From contig CAZOOP010000002.1 of assembly GCA_964581465.1 (NCBI GenBank), forward strand, positions 84,115-148,114: a stretch of DNA of 64,000 nt, in the 5' to 3' direction. Of the stretch, positions 1-9,563 are shown piece by piece (positions within the stretch are counted from its first letter, which is position 1; every line of letters begins with the position of its first letter). The notes under the pieces are model-generated. The model had not been told where the DNA came from and searched no databases. It was given only the letters and a program-made list of their open reading frames with translations. A program made the translations under genes and the position numbers. This DNA is from WJMB01 sp964581465 (GTDB lineage Bacteria; RBG-13-66-14).

Positions 1-1
1 C

Positions 2-421
2 GATGTTACTTTTGAGCGCTCGGTGGGCACTCTGGCCGATTGGCGGGCCGCCGTGGCCGAGGCCGCCGAGGCCGCCGACTTCATCCACCTGACCGTCTAC
101 CACACCATCGACGACGAGGCCGGCGAGCACGTCAATGAAAACGATGTCCTGGCCTGGACCGTCGAGAACAGCCCGGTGCCGTTGACCGGCACCTGGGACT
201 GGTCCGTCGAGGGCGGCGCTCTGTGCGCCGAGGCCATCAACGGCGTCAATCAGGGACGCGAGGCCGCCGACCTGGTTCAACTGATCCTCAACGGTCGCGA
301 ACCGGCCACCATCTCCATCGTCGAGAACGTCGACGGGGAGCGGATGATCAACTCCGAGACTGCGGCGAAGCTGGGGATCGAGCTCACCGAATCCCTGCGC
401 GCCAGTTGCACCGTCTTTTAA
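2..421 (+). CDS. Periplasmic substrate-binding-like protein, C-terminal part (5' cut by window edge)
   Basis: This is an open frame running in from the left edge and ending at TAA. It encodes the last 139 residues of a protein closely related to the next gene. Shared motifs are ADFIHLTVYHT versus ADFIMLTVYHT, DVLAWTVEN versus DVLAWTLEN, and VNVDG-like VENVDG near the end. The family resembles the ABC-type substrate-binding proteins of the ABC_sub_bind/periplasmic-binding type I fold. Only the C-terminal lobe is visible, so signal peptide and lipobox cannot be judged. It probably binds a small ligand in the periplasm. No permease or ATPase lies next to it; the downstream neighbours are a paralogue, a chemoreceptor and CheR, which suggests ligand sensing instead of uptake (inference). 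Confidence 0.75.
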   Translation, partial: DVTFERSVGTLADWRAAVAEAAEAADFIHLTVYHTIDDEAGEHVNENDVLAWTVENSPVPLTGTWDWSVEGGALCAEAINGVNQGREAADLVQLILNGREPATISIVENVDGERMINSETAAKLGIELTESLRASCTVF

Positions 422-574
422 GTAGTCTCGAATCCGTGTCTCGTCGGCGTCGCCAACACCAGATGAATCATCGTGTTATCGCCCGTGAATCCCCGAAGCG
501 CGCCGTAAGGCCGCCACACCAGCGAATATCTCTTCCTTGACGAGCCGAGCGGTGGCTGGAAAAAAGGAGGAGTG

Positions 575-1639
575 GTGTTATCAACCCGAAGTATCCTGCT
601 CGCCGGTATCCTGCTCGCGCTGGCCCTGGTCCCCCTGGTTGGTTGCGACGAAGAGGCGGAACCGGTCGAAGCCGACGCCGACGAGACGCCCTTGATCCTG
701 GTAGTCCATAGCTACCATCCCGAGTACAACTGGGTCCAGGAGGTCAATGAAGGCCTGGAGGCCGCCCTGGAGAAGGCCAAGTGGGTCGGGGGCGAGGACT
801 ACACCCTCGAGTACTACTACATGGACACCAAGCGCAACCCCGAGGTCGAGTTCATGACCCAGGCCGGCGCGGAGACCCTGGCCTACGTCGAAGAGACCGA
901 GCCCGACGTGGTGATCGTCATCGCCGACAACGCCATGGAGTACTTCGGCGTCAAGATGCTCGGCAAGGATACTCCGGTGCTCTTCGCCGCCGTCAACAAC
1001 GATCCCGTCGGCTATTACGAGATCGCCGACTCCCTGGAGACGCCGGGACACAACATCAGCGGTTGTCTGCACAAGGCCCGCTTCTCCGGGACCATCGAGA
1101 TCCTGCGCGAGCTCTATCCCGAGGCCTCGCGCATGGCGCTGCTGGCCGACGACGCCACCGTCGCTCCGCCGCACATGGAGCGCTACAAGGCCGAGGCGCC
1201 GGACCTGGGCGTCGAGGTGGTCATGGAGGAGCGCATCGGCGACTTCGAGGTCTGGAAACAGGCCGTGGCCGAGGCCAACCAGAGCGCCGACTTCATCATG
1301 CTGACCGTCTACCACACCCTTCGGCAGGAGAACGGCGACCACATCCTGGGTCCCGACGTGCTGGCCTGGACCCTGGAGAACACCACCCTGCCAACCACGG
1401 CCACCTGGTCCTTCACCGTGACCGACGACGGCGCCCTGCTGGGCGACTGTATCACTGGGGTGGACCACGGCGAGCTGGTGATGGAGATGGCGATCAAGGC
1501 GCTCAACGGCGTCCCCGTCAAATCGATGCCCATCGTGTCCAACGTCGACGGCGCCCGAGTCATCAACGCCGACACCGCCGCCCGGCTGGGAGTCGAGATC
1601 CCGGAGGGCCTGCGCCGTAGTTGCGAGATAATCGAGTAA
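575..1639 (+). CDS. Substrate-binding-like lipoprotein (ABC_sub_bind type), paralogue of preceding gene
   Basis: The protein has a signal peptide followed by the lipobox LVGC near residue 24, so it should be a lipoprotein anchored on the periplasmic side. The mature part starts ILVVHSYHPEYNWV and has the alternating beta/alpha pattern of type I periplasmic binding proteins, with DVVIVIADNA and PVLFAAVNNDP segments typical of the ABC_sub_bind family. Two adjacent GTG codons (572 and 575) follow a strong AAAGGAGG; I prefer 575 because the spacing to 572 is only one base. It is a tandem duplicate of the gene upstream. A GC-rich hairpin follows the stop, then a Cache-type chemoreceptor gene. A role as ligand-presenting partner of that receptor is plausible but inferred; the ligand is unknown. 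Confidence 0.8.
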   Translation: MLSTRSILLAGILLALALVPLVGCDEEAEPVEADADETPLILVVHSYHPEYNWVQEVNEGLEAALEKAKWVGGEDYTLEYYYMDTKRNPEVEFMTQAGAETLAYVEETEPDVVIVIADNAMEYFGVKMLGKDTPVLFAAVNNDPVGYYEIADSLETPGHNISGCLHKARFSGTIEILRELYPEASRMALLADDATVAPPHMERYKAEAPDLGVEVVMEERIGDFEVWKQAVAEANQSADFIMLTVYHTLRQENGDHILGPDVLAWTLENTTLPTTATWSFTVTDDGALLGDCITGVDHGELVMEMAIKALNGVPVKSMPIVSNVDGARVINADTAARLGVEIPEGLRRSCEIIE

Positions 1640-1648
1640 CCGACACTC

Positions 1649-1684
1649 CGCGGCGCGGCGACCCTGGAGCCGTCGCGCCGCGCC
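1649..1684 (+). terminator. GC-rich hairpin between binding-protein gene and chemoreceptor gene
   Basis: GGCGCGGCGAC is followed after a short loop by the imperfect complement GTCGCGCCGCGCC. There is no clear T run, so this may be a weak terminator or a processing hairpin. Confidence 0.35.
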
Positions 1685-1778
1685 ACCCGCCCGTGAATGA
1701 CCGACACGTCCGCATTTATCGATACCTAACCATTTCGGATTACCACACGTGGCGGCAATCGCTTGGAGGTTGAGGGAG

Positions 1779-4082
1779 ATGGCTGAGTTCAGCTTGAAAT
1801 CACTATTGTTCTGGAGACGGATGACGGTCCGCGGCAAGATCATCCTGATGGCCGTGCTGTTGACCTTGGTCCCGGCGACGCTGTTGACCATCGTCATCAC
1901 GACGATCAACGCCGATGCCCAGGAGGAGCAGACCTTCGACAGCTTCGAGGCCATCGGTGTCTCCCGAGGCGACGCCGTCGCGACCTACTTCAACGACCGC
2001 TTCTCCGACGTCGCCGTGATCAGTCGCGAGGCCAACGTCATCGACCTGCTCAGCCTGGTCGAGCCCGTCTTCATCGCCACCGGGCGCAATGTGGACGATC
2101 CGGTGTTCCAGACCGCCCTGAAACCCTACACGCCCTTCCTCAAGGAGTTCAAGACCCGCTACGGCTACCGCGACGTCTATGTCGTCGCCAGCAACGGCGA
2201 CGTCATCTACTCGGTGATTGGCGGCGATGAAATGGGCACCAACCTCAAGGGCGGCGTCTTCAAGGACACCAACCTGGGGGTCTGCGTACGCACCGCGCTG
2301 ACCGGCCAGACCAACGTAGTCGACTACGAGGTCTACCGACCGACGGGGCGGCCGGCCCAGTTCATCTCCGCTCCGGTCAAGAGTCCTGTCACCGGTGCCG
2401 TTATCGGCGCCGTCGCCGTGCAGATCGACCCGACGGTCATCAACCAGTTGCTGATCAAGAGCGAGATGCTGGGCGAGACCGGCGAGACCTACTTCGTGGG
2501 TCCGGACAACCTGATGCGTTCGGACTCCCGCTTCGGCGAGGAGTCGACCATCCTGGAGCAGACCGTCAACACCCTGGCCACCCGGGAGCTGGCCGAGCGG
2601 CAGATCAGCGTGGATAATCCGGGACGCGCCGTCTATACCAACTACCGCGGCGAGGAGGTCGTCGGCGTCTTCTACCAGATTCCCATCGGCCCCGATCTGC
2701 GCGGTTTGCCCGAGTGGGAGAAGCTGCAGGACGCCCAGTTGACCTACGGTCTGATCGCCGAGATCGAGACCGAGGAGGTGCTGGCTCCAGCGGTACAGAG
2801 CCGCACTACGGGTCTGCTCATCGCGGCGGTGACCATCATCCTGGGCGTCGGCGCCGGCATTCTGCTGGGCACCGGCCTGACCCGGCCGATCCGCCGCCTC
2901 TCCGAGCTGACCGCCCGCATCGCCGAGGGCGACTACGAGCAGCGCGTGGAGATCAGCTCCGGCGACGAGCTGCAGACCCTGGGCGATTCGCTCAACACCA
3001 TGCTCGATCGCATCCTGGCCCTGATCCAGACCGAAGCCGAGCGTGATTCCTTGAACATGTCGATGATGCAGTTGCTCACCGTCACCTCCGACGCCGCCGA
3101 GGGCGACCTGACCGGACGCGCCGAGGTGACCGCCGACGTCGTCGGTTCCCTGGGCGACTCCTTCAACCTGATGATCGACCAGCTCAGTAGGCTCATCGGA
3201 CGGGTCAACCAGACCTCCAGCCGTGTGGTGTCTGCCTCCAGCGAGATCATCGCCACCACCGAGCAGATGAGCCGCTCCTCGGAGATCCAGGCCGAGCAGA
3301 TCGCCAACGTCACCTCGGCCGTCGAGGAGATGAGCATCTCCATCTCCCAGGTCTCCGACAACGCCGCGGCCACCTCCGAGGCCGCCACCCGCGCCTCCGA
3401 GATCGCCGTCGAGGGCGAGAGGGAGGTCACCGAGGCGGTCAAGGCCGTGTTGCAGATCCGCGAGACGGTCCAGGGCACCGCCGATCGAATCAAGGCCCTG
3501 GGTGAAAGCTCCGTGGAGATCGGCGAGATCATCGAGGTGATCGACGACATCGCCACCCAGACCAACCTGCTGGCGCTCAACGCCGCCATCGAGGCGGCCC
3601 GCGCCGGTGAGGCCGGCCGCGGCTTCACCGTGGTCGCCGACGAGATCCGCCGCCTGGCCGAGCGCTCGGCCAAGGCCACCAAGGACATCGCCACCCTGAT
3701 CCAGGGCATCCAGGGCGAAACCGCCGACGCCGTGCGGTTGATGGAGTCCAGCGCCGGACAGGTCGAGGAGGGCGCCGAGCTGGCCGAAAAGGCGGGTCGG
3801 GCCCTAGGCGAGATCACCGAGAACGTCAACATCTCCGCCCAACTGATCCAGGAGATCTCCCTGGCTTCCAAGCAGCAGGCCAAGGGCGCCGAGGGCATCG
3901 TGCAGTCGATGGAGGATATCAGCGAGGTGACCCGCCAGAACCTGGTCGGCGTCAGCCAGTCCCTCCAGGCCGCCGAGGACCTGGGCAAGACCTCCGAGCA
4001 GCTCCTTGAAGAGCTGGCCAGCTTCAAGATCCCCGACGAGTACCTCATCGACAACGACAACGGCGGCGAAGCCACCGGATAA
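1779..4082 (+). CDS. mcp: Methyl-accepting chemotaxis protein with Cache-type sensor
   Basis: A 767-residue transmembrane chemoreceptor. A first TM (about residues 20-42) is followed by a roughly 290-residue periplasmic sensor resembling double-Cache domains, a second TM (about 340-362, LLIAAVTIILGVGAGILLG), a HAMP domain beginning TRPIRRLSELTARIAEGDY, a second HAMP-like segment (AEGDLTGRAEVTADVVGSL) and a long coiled-coil signalling domain. The hairpin tip carries the invariant TNLLALNAAIEAARAGE and FTVVADEIRRLAE that contacts CheA and CheW. I chose ATG 1779, preceded by TTGGAGG at a spacing of about nine bases, over an upstream in-frame GTG at 1749. It sits directly before cheR, as expected for a methylated receptor, and directly after two binding-protein genes. 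Confidence 0.95.
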   Translation: MAEFSLKSLLFWRRMTVRGKIILMAVLLTLVPATLLTIVITTINADAQEEQTFDSFEAIGVSRGDAVATYFNDRFSDVAVISREANVIDLLSLVEPVFIATGRNVDDPVFQTALKPYTPFLKEFKTRYGYRDVYVVASNGDVIYSVIGGDEMGTNLKGGVFKDTNLGVCVRTALTGQTNVVDYEVYRPTGRPAQFISAPVKSPVTGAVIGAVAVQIDPTVINQLLIKSEMLGETGETYFVGPDNLMRSDSRFGEESTILEQTVNTLATRELAERQISVDNPGRAVYTNYRGEEVVGVFYQIPIGPDLRGLPEWEKLQDAQLTYGLIAEIETEEVLAPAVQSRTTGLLIAAVTIILGVGAGILLGTGLTRPIRRLSELTARIAEGDYEQRVEISSGDELQTLGDSLNTMLDRILALIQTEAERDSLNMSMMQLLTVTSDAAEGDLTGRAEVTADVVGSLGDSFNLMIDQLSRLIGRVNQTSSRVVSASSEIIATTEQMSRSSEIQAEQIANVTSAVEEMSISISQVSDNAAATSEAATRASEIAVEGEREVTEAVKAVLQIRETVQGTADRIKALGESSVEIGEIIEVIDDIATQTNLLALNAAIEAARAGEAGRGFTVVADEIRRLAERSAKATKDIATLIQGIQGETADAVRLMESSAGQVEEGAELAEKAGRALGEITENVNISAQLIQEISLASKQQAKGAEGIVQSMEDISEVTRQNLVGVSQSLQAAEDLGKTSEQLLEELASFKIPDEYLIDNDNGGEATG

Positions 4083-4105
4083 ACCGGGCAACGACTGCGG
4101 GATAG

Positions 4106-5011
4106 ATGGAATCCCTGGCCCAACGGCTGCTTGAAAAACAGCGGGATGAGCTGCTCAAGCTGCGGGATCAGATCGAGCGACGCACCGGACTCTCCTACCA
4201 GCGCAGCCGCCTGCACCAACTGGCCAACCGCGTCGCCCGGCGGATGGTCGAGGGCCGCTTCAATACCCTGCGCCGCTACAGCGGCTTCCTGCGCGGCGGC
4301 CCCACCGGCGAGGAGGAGTTCGACCGCCTGGTCGAGAGTCTGCTGGTCAAGGAATCATCATTTTTCCGCAACGCGCCCCAGTTCCACGTGCTGCGCGAGT
4401 ACATCCTGCCGGCGGTGATCTCCAACAAGCGCTTCGCCGACCAGCGGCGGCTGACCGTCTGGAGCGCCGGCTGCTCCCACGGCCAGGAGCCCTACTCCCT
4501 GGCGCTGACGCTGTTGGACGTGCTCGGTCCGCGCTCGGGCTGGGAGCTGACCGTTTACGCCACCGACATCTCCCGTCGCGCCGTGGAGAGCGTCCAGCGC
4601 GGCCGCTACCGCACCCGGGAGCTCGAGGGCGTGCCCGAGGAGTTCCGCCAGCGCTACTTCCGCCGGATCGGCGAGGACGTCTTCGAGATCTCCGGCGAGG
4701 TGCGACGCCACGTTCAGCCCCTGCGGGGGAACCTGCTGCGGACGCCGGCCTTCGGCAATCAGTCCGGCATCGTCGATATCCTGTTCTGCCGCAACGTGTT
4801 GATCTACTTCGACGTCCCAACTATCCGCCGCATCACCGACGTGCTCGAACGCCTGCTGGCCGATGACGGCTACCTTTTCCTCGGCCACTCCGAGAGCCTC
4901 TTCGGCATCACCGACCGCTTCCGCCTGGTCGATTTCGCCGGGCTGCTGATCTACCGCAAGGCCCTCGGGCGTCGCCTGGGCGACGACGAGATAAACGACG
5001 GCACAGGCTGA
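4106..5011 (+). CDS. cheR: Chemotaxis protein methyltransferase CheR
   Basis: A 301-residue SAM-dependent glutamate methyltransferase that would methylate the chemoreceptor encoded 23 bases upstream. The N-terminal helical domain (about 1-80) includes the basic helix region RVARRMVEGRFNTLRRY. The SAM-binding signature appears as WSAGCSHGQEPYSLALTLLD; the usual form is CSTGEEPYS, so Gln replaces the first Glu. Further CheR landmarks are YATDISRRAVE, FCRNVLIYFD and LFLGHSES near the C-terminus. The length is slightly above the usual 270-290. It forms an operon with the receptor. The rest of the che genes resume only after a 0.9 kb gene-free gap. Confidence 0.95.
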   Translation: MESLAQRLLEKQRDELLKLRDQIERRTGLSYQRSRLHQLANRVARRMVEGRFNTLRRYSGFLRGGPTGEEEFDRLVESLLVKESSFFRNAPQFHVLREYILPAVISNKRFADQRRLTVWSAGCSHGQEPYSLALTLLDVLGPRSGWELTVYATDISRRAVESVQRGRYRTRELEGVPEEFRQRYFRRIGEDVFEISGEVRRHVQPLRGNLLRTPAFGNQSGIVDILFCRNVLIYFDVPTIRRITDVLERLLADDGYLFLGHSESLFGITDRFRLVDFAGLLIYRKALGRRLGDDEINDGTG

Positions 5012-5934
5012 CACATCAGCCGGTAAGTCGTTAACGATATAGTGTTTTCACCGGTTCAAGCTTGGAATAGCCAAGGCGAAGGTGGAGGAGGAGTAACAAA
5101 GCGACCACCAGTTATCGAGTATAGTCCCTCTCACCGCGATGAGCACCAGTCCGAACAGCATGCGGTTTGTATCGCAGGTGGCGGGTAGCCTGGAGCAGCT
5201 TTCCGCCGACGGTGTAATCGGCGTGAGGCAGTGGAACGTTGGTTCCCGAGCGGACCGTATAGGCCCAATGTTGCCCGAAGATCGCTCAAGCTCCGCAATA
5301 AAAGAAACAACCTAGCTGAAAACTCCTTCGCTGCTGACTGCTAGTAGGGATCATCATATGAAGCTGGACCAGTATTGGTTACTATTGAGAATTGCATCGA
5401 GGGATTGTCCCTTGATAAATGCTCGACGTAAGGCGTCAATTCGTGAAGGCTTTAAGCTGTTGCAAATGTAAAACAAAGCAATAGACTGCTGTCGGCATAT
5501 CATTCATTATCGGCTTCCACGACTTTCGGCTGGGACCGACAACTGCGGGCTTCCCGCTGCACGAAGTGCAAGTCGAGGCTGATTGCCACAAAGCGACCTC
5601 TAATAAAGTGGCGGCAGATTGAGCAATAAAGCATAGACTGACGATCTATTAGCGATATGCACATGTCTAAGTACATCTGATAATCCGCTGTCACATTAAG
5701 TGCTTCTTCGGTATGCGATGCTCTGACCCAATGTTCACAGCCGCCTGGTCGCTCACGAGCCGGTTTACGTCCGCGTAAAGCCCCCATGCCACCGGCTGTG
5801 TTGAATAATAACCCGAAGGATCATCGGCTTGCGGCCAAACCGACTGACGATAACCGCCGCCGATCGCCTTTACAAGCAGCCCTGCGGCCGAATGATACTC
5901 CCACTCAGGCTTCCCGCGGTGATGTGAAACCACG
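5012..5934. other. Gene-free interval within the che cluster
   Basis: About 920 bases without a credible gene. Base composition is visibly more A+T-rich than the flanking genes, and the open frames are short, lack ribosome sites and have no recognisable family features. Positions 5631-5660 resemble 17685-17714 in another gene-free interval (23 of 30 bases identical by eye). I see no clear promoter, RNA gene or terminator. Confidence 0.5.
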
Positions 5935-6336
5935 ATGGACAACCGCACCGGCAGACACCGTTACCGCCTGGCCAAGATCTTCATCGAAGAGGCCCGCCGC
6001 GATCTGCTGCGTTTCCTCGAACTGCTCGCCGATTACCCGGATTCCACGGTGGAGCAGACCAATTACGAGCTCTACCGGCAGGTTCACACGGTCAAGGGAT
6101 CGGCGGCCACCCTGGGGTTCAACCGGACGTCCCGAGCGGCCCACCTGGCCGAGAAGCGTTTGGAAGCCTACATCATGGAGGGCGACAAGCCCATTCCCGC
6201 CGGACTGCGCGAGCGACTGGAGGCCTGGGCCCGCTTGATGGGCCGGATGATCGATAACTACCTGACGGGCGACCTGGACGAGGATGTCCTGCTGGAGCGC
6301 CTGGAAGAGCTGTTGAGCCCAAGCGATGACGACTGA
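5935..6336 (+). CDS. Stand-alone Hpt (histidine phosphotransfer) domain protein
   Basis: A 133-residue all-helical protein with the Hpt signature VHTVKGSAATLGF, placing the phosphorylatable histidine at residue 51. It ends 17 bases before cheA, so it is almost certainly co-transcribed with it. CheA has its own Hpt domain and a C-terminal receiver, so this small protein could shuttle phosphate from the CheA receiver domain to other response regulators, or act as a phosphate sink. The ATG start follows a weak GTGATGTG region; no better start is seen. Function as an Hpt is well supported by the motif; its partners are inferred. Confidence 0.85.
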   Translation: MDNRTGRHRYRLAKIFIEEARRDLLRFLELLADYPDSTVEQTNYELYRQVHTVKGSAATLGFNRTSRAAHLAEKRLEAYIMEGDKPIPAGLRERLEAWARLMGRMIDNYLTGDLDEDVLLERLEELLSPSDDD

Positions 6337-6353
6337 GGTCGTGGGGTGAGTCG

Positions 6354-9300
6354 ATGACCAAGGAAGAACGGGAGTTCTCCGCTGAGCTGCGCGAGCGGCT
6401 GGACCGGATGCAAGCGGCCCTGGAGGCCGATCCGCCCGATGAGACCGCGTTACGGATCGAGGTCGAGGCTGGTCTGCAGACGGCGCTCTGGCGCGGTTAC
6501 GATCGCCAGGAGGGTTGGCTCGACCGGCTGCGCGCCATATTGACCCGCGTCGAGGTAAGCTCGGGTGACTTCACCGAGGCCGCCGCGAACCTGCTCGCTG
6601 CCTGGCGCGGTTTTCTCGGGGAGGACTCCGATGAGGCCGCTTCCGAACTCGAGAACGCCCTGGAGCGCCTGGAGGCCCTGCCCTCCGTCGAGGTTCCGGA
6701 ACTGGATACTCTGCTGGAGCGCGGCGCCGAGCTGGCCGCCGGACTCAGCGGCGCCCGGAGCGCCCCCGAGATCGTCGCCGAGCTGATCGAGTTGCTGCGC
6801 GACCTGGACGAGCACCACGCCGGAGACCCCCGGGCGAGCGACCTGGTCGGCGAGGTCTACGAGGAGGTCGAGAACGCACGGCGCAGCGGAGCGCCCCTGG
6901 GAGCGGATGCCCTGGACCGGGTGACCCGGGCCTTCGCGCGGGCGCTGGGTCTGGAGGTCGCCGAGAGCCAAGATGATGAAGAGCCGTCCACCGAGCCCGA
7001 CCGGGAGCCTTCCGCCGAGGACGAGTCCGATGACAGCCTGGCTGAGAGGCTCTTCGCCTCCTTCAAGCCCAAGGGTGGCGATGAAGGCGGAGAGCCCGTT
7101 GAACCCGAGAGCGCTACCAAGGTTGAAGAGCCGGTGTCAGCGGAAACGAAGGCTCCCACGACACCGGACGTAGGTGGTCTGCGCTCGGAGATGCTCGACA
7201 TCTTCACCTCGGAGGCCGAGGAGCTGGTCGACCAGCTCAACAGCAACCTGTTGCTGCTGGAGAACGAGGCGGACAACCCCGAGCTGATCCGTGAGCTGAT
7301 GCGCCTGGCCCATACCCTCAAGGGCGCCGCCGCCATGCTGGGTTTCACCGTGATGAGCCGCGTCGCCCGCTCGATGGAGGACCTGCTCAACGTCGCCGAC
7401 GAGGCTAATCTAACCCTGGGCGGCCGTGCCGTGGACCTGCTGTTCAACCTCACCGACCAGGCGACCCTGCTGCTGGAGGACCTCGGCGAGACCGGCGGCG
7501 ATGTGGTCCTCGAAGAGGAGCGAAGCCGCGAGCTCGAGGCCCAGTTGAGCGAGATGGCCGAGGTCGTCGAAGAGCTGGAGACCCGGGGAGTTGAGGCCCC
7601 GGTATCGCCGCGGGAGGCTCTCGCCGCTCAGGCGCCCACCCGGGGCCGCGGTTTCCGCGTCGACCCGACCCGCCTGGACCACCTGCTCAACCTGGCCGGC
7701 GAGCTGGTCATCGCCCGCACCCGCATCAACGATATCCTGGGCAATTTGCGCGGTCTCTACGACGTCTACGCCGAGCGCGTCGAGACCCTGGAGCGCCTGT
7801 CCGGACGCCTGGAGGTCTACGGCGCCGGGGAGGCCGTGCCCGAAACCGCCGAGGCCCTGGGTCTGGGCGGCTCCCACCGCACCATCAGCGACTTCTCCGC
7901 CCACGAGTTCGACCGCTTCAGCGAACTCGACGCCCTGACCCGGGACGCCCGGGGTTTGGCCTCGGCTTTCGGCGAGTTGGGCGACGACTACGAATCGGCC
8001 ACCGGTCTGCTGGCCGAGCGACTCAACGAGCTATCGCTGATCGCCGGCAACATCCAGGACGAGGTGACCATGGTGCGCATGGTGCCCTTCGGCACCGTGG
8101 CCACCCGCTTCCGCCGCGCCGCCCGGGACATCGCGCGCTACTACGGCAAGGAGATCGACTTCCAGACCGTGGGCGACGAGACCGAGATCGACAAGAAGCT
8201 CCTCGACGAGCTGATGACGCCGATCACTCACCTGATCCGCAACGCCGTGGCCCACGGCGTGGAGACCCAGGGCGAGCGCCTGGCCGCAGGAAAGGGCGCC
8301 GCCGGGACGGTACGCCTGGAGGCTTACCACCTGGGCAACTCCGTGGTCGTCGAGGTCTACGATGACGGCGCCGGTATCGATCCCCAGAAGATCGGCGACC
8401 GCGCCGTCGAGCTGGGGCTGATCACCCGCGAGGAACGCCGGCACTTCGAAGAGGACCAACTACGGCGGCTGATCTTCACCCCGGGCTTCACCACCGCCGC
8501 CGAACTCACCGAGACCGCCGGGCGCGGCTACGGCCTGGACATCGTCGAGAAGCGACTCAAAGAGATGCGCGGCGCTGTGGAGATCGACTCCCAGCCCGGC
8601 TCCCACACCCGCTTCACCCTGACGCTGCCCCTGACCCTGGGCATCAGCGAAGGCCTGTTCATCGGCGTGGCCGGTCAGACCTACGCCCTGCCCCTGGTCG
8701 AGGTCGAGGAGACCCTCAGCCTGGATCCCGAGCTGCTGACCACCCTCTCCGGTCTCGAGGTCTACCGCCATCGCGAGCTGCTGCTCCCCGTGCTCCGTCT
8801 GGGAAGCCTCTTCGGTTCCGGCGATGGCGAGACCGGCAGCTTCGTCGTCATCGTCCGCTCCGGCGAGCGTCAGTTGGCCCTGATCATCGAGACCCTGCTG
8901 GGCAAGGAGGAGATGGTCATCAAGCCCACCGGCGGTCTGCTGAAGAACCTGCCGATGTTCGGCGGAGCCACCACCCTGGGCGACGGCACGGTGGCACTGA
9001 TCATCAACCCCGACGACCTGGCCGCCCCGGCCCGGGCCGTCCCGGCCGCCCGCCAGGCGAGCCGCCGCGTCGAAGAGGTCCCCACCGAAGCCGCCGTTGA
9101 AACCGTCGAACCCGCCACCGAGCCCACCGCCCCGCCAACGCTTCGTGAGGAGCGCCTGGACCTGGTGCCCGACACCGCCGGCGAGGGCTTCGGCATCAGC
9201 GTGCTCCTCGTCGACGATTCGGTCAGCATCCGCAACTTCGTCGGGCGGATGCTCTCCCGGCGGGGTTTCGAGGTGCGCACCGCCGCCGATGGCATCGAGG

Positions 9301-9557
9301 CCCTGCAGCTCCTCGACGAGCGCGAGTTCGATTGCGTGCTAACCGACCTCGAGATGCCACGTATGCATGGCTACGAGCTAATCAGTGAAATCAAGAGCAG
9401 CAGCAAGACCCGACATCTGCCGGTGATGATCCTGACCGCACGCACCGGCGAGAAGCACCGCCAGCGCGCTCGGGAGCTGGGCGTCGAGGTCTTCCTCACC
9501 AAGCCCTTCAACGAGCGGGCCCTGGTCGAGCAGCTCATCGAGCTCTCGCGGGGATAG
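6354..9557 (+). CDS. cheA: Hybrid chemotaxis histidine kinase CheA with C-terminal receiver domain
   Basis: A 1067-residue kinase. Domains in order: an unusual N-terminal helical region (1 to about 270) that may contain a degenerate Hpt-like bundle and ends in an acidic linker; a canonical Hpt domain with LAHTLKGAAAMLGF (phospho-His about 320); the dimerisation segment RVDPTRLDHLLNLAGELVI; the HATPase region with THLIRNAVAHGVE (N box), DDGAGIDP (G1) and GRGYGLDIVEKRL (G2); a CheW-like docking domain; and a receiver domain with LLVDDS, LTDLEMPR (phospho-Asp about 998) and LTKPF. No P2 (CheY-binding) domain is evident. The ATG follows GGGGTGAG. The fused receiver replaces or supplements a separate CheY, which is not present here. 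This layout resembles FrzE or PilL/ChpA-type kinases more than E. coli CheA. Confidence 0.95.
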   Translation: MTKEEREFSAELRERLDRMQAALEADPPDETALRIEVEAGLQTALWRGYDRQEGWLDRLRAILTRVEVSSGDFTEAAANLLAAWRGFLGEDSDEAASELENALERLEALPSVEVPELDTLLERGAELAAGLSGARSAPEIVAELIELLRDLDEHHAGDPRASDLVGEVYEEVENARRSGAPLGADALDRVTRAFARALGLEVAESQDDEEPSTEPDREPSAEDESDDSLAERLFASFKPKGGDEGGEPVEPESATKVEEPVSAETKAPTTPDVGGLRSEMLDIFTSEAEELVDQLNSNLLLLENEADNPELIRELMRLAHTLKGAAAMLGFTVMSRVARSMEDLLNVADEANLTLGGRAVDLLFNLTDQATLLLEDLGETGGDVVLEEERSRELEAQLSEMAEVVEELETRGVEAPVSPREALAAQAPTRGRGFRVDPTRLDHLLNLAGELVIARTRINDILGNLRGLYDVYAERVETLERLSGRLEVYGAGEAVPETAEALGLGGSHRTISDFSAHEFDRFSELDALTRDARGLASAFGELGDDYESATGLLAERLNELSLIAGNIQDEVTMVRMVPFGTVATRFRRAARDIARYYGKEIDFQTVGDETEIDKKLLDELMTPITHLIRNAVAHGVETQGERLAAGKGAAGTVRLEAYHLGNSVVVEVYDDGAGIDPQKIGDRAVELGLITREERRHFEEDQLRRLIFTPGFTTAAELTETAGRGYGLDIVEKRLKEMRGAVEIDSQPGSHTRFTLTLPLTLGISEGLFIGVAGQTYALPLVEVEETLSLDPELLTTLSGLEVYRHRELLLPVLRLGSLFGSGDGETGSFVVIVRSGERQLALIIETLLGKEEMVIKPTGGLLKNLPMFGGATTLGDGTVALIINPDDLAAPARAVPAARQASRRVEEVPTEAAVETVEPATEPTAPPTLREERLDLVPDTAGEGFGISVLLVDDSVSIRNFVGRMLSRRGFEVRTAADGIEALQLLDEREFDCVLTDLEMPRMHGYELISEIKSSSKTRHLPVMILTARTGEKHRQRARELGVEVFLTKPFNERALVEQLIELSRG

Positions 9558-9563
9558 CGACCC

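Noticed and set aside
581..1954. Long minus-strand frame opposite the binding-protein gene
   Set aside because: Its sequence is the typical His/Gly/Val-rich antisense product; the + strand gene has a lipobox, a ribosome site and family motifs.
5500..5787. Small gene on the minus strand in the che gap
   Set aside because: No ribosome site, no recognisable family, lower-GC composition without codon bias.
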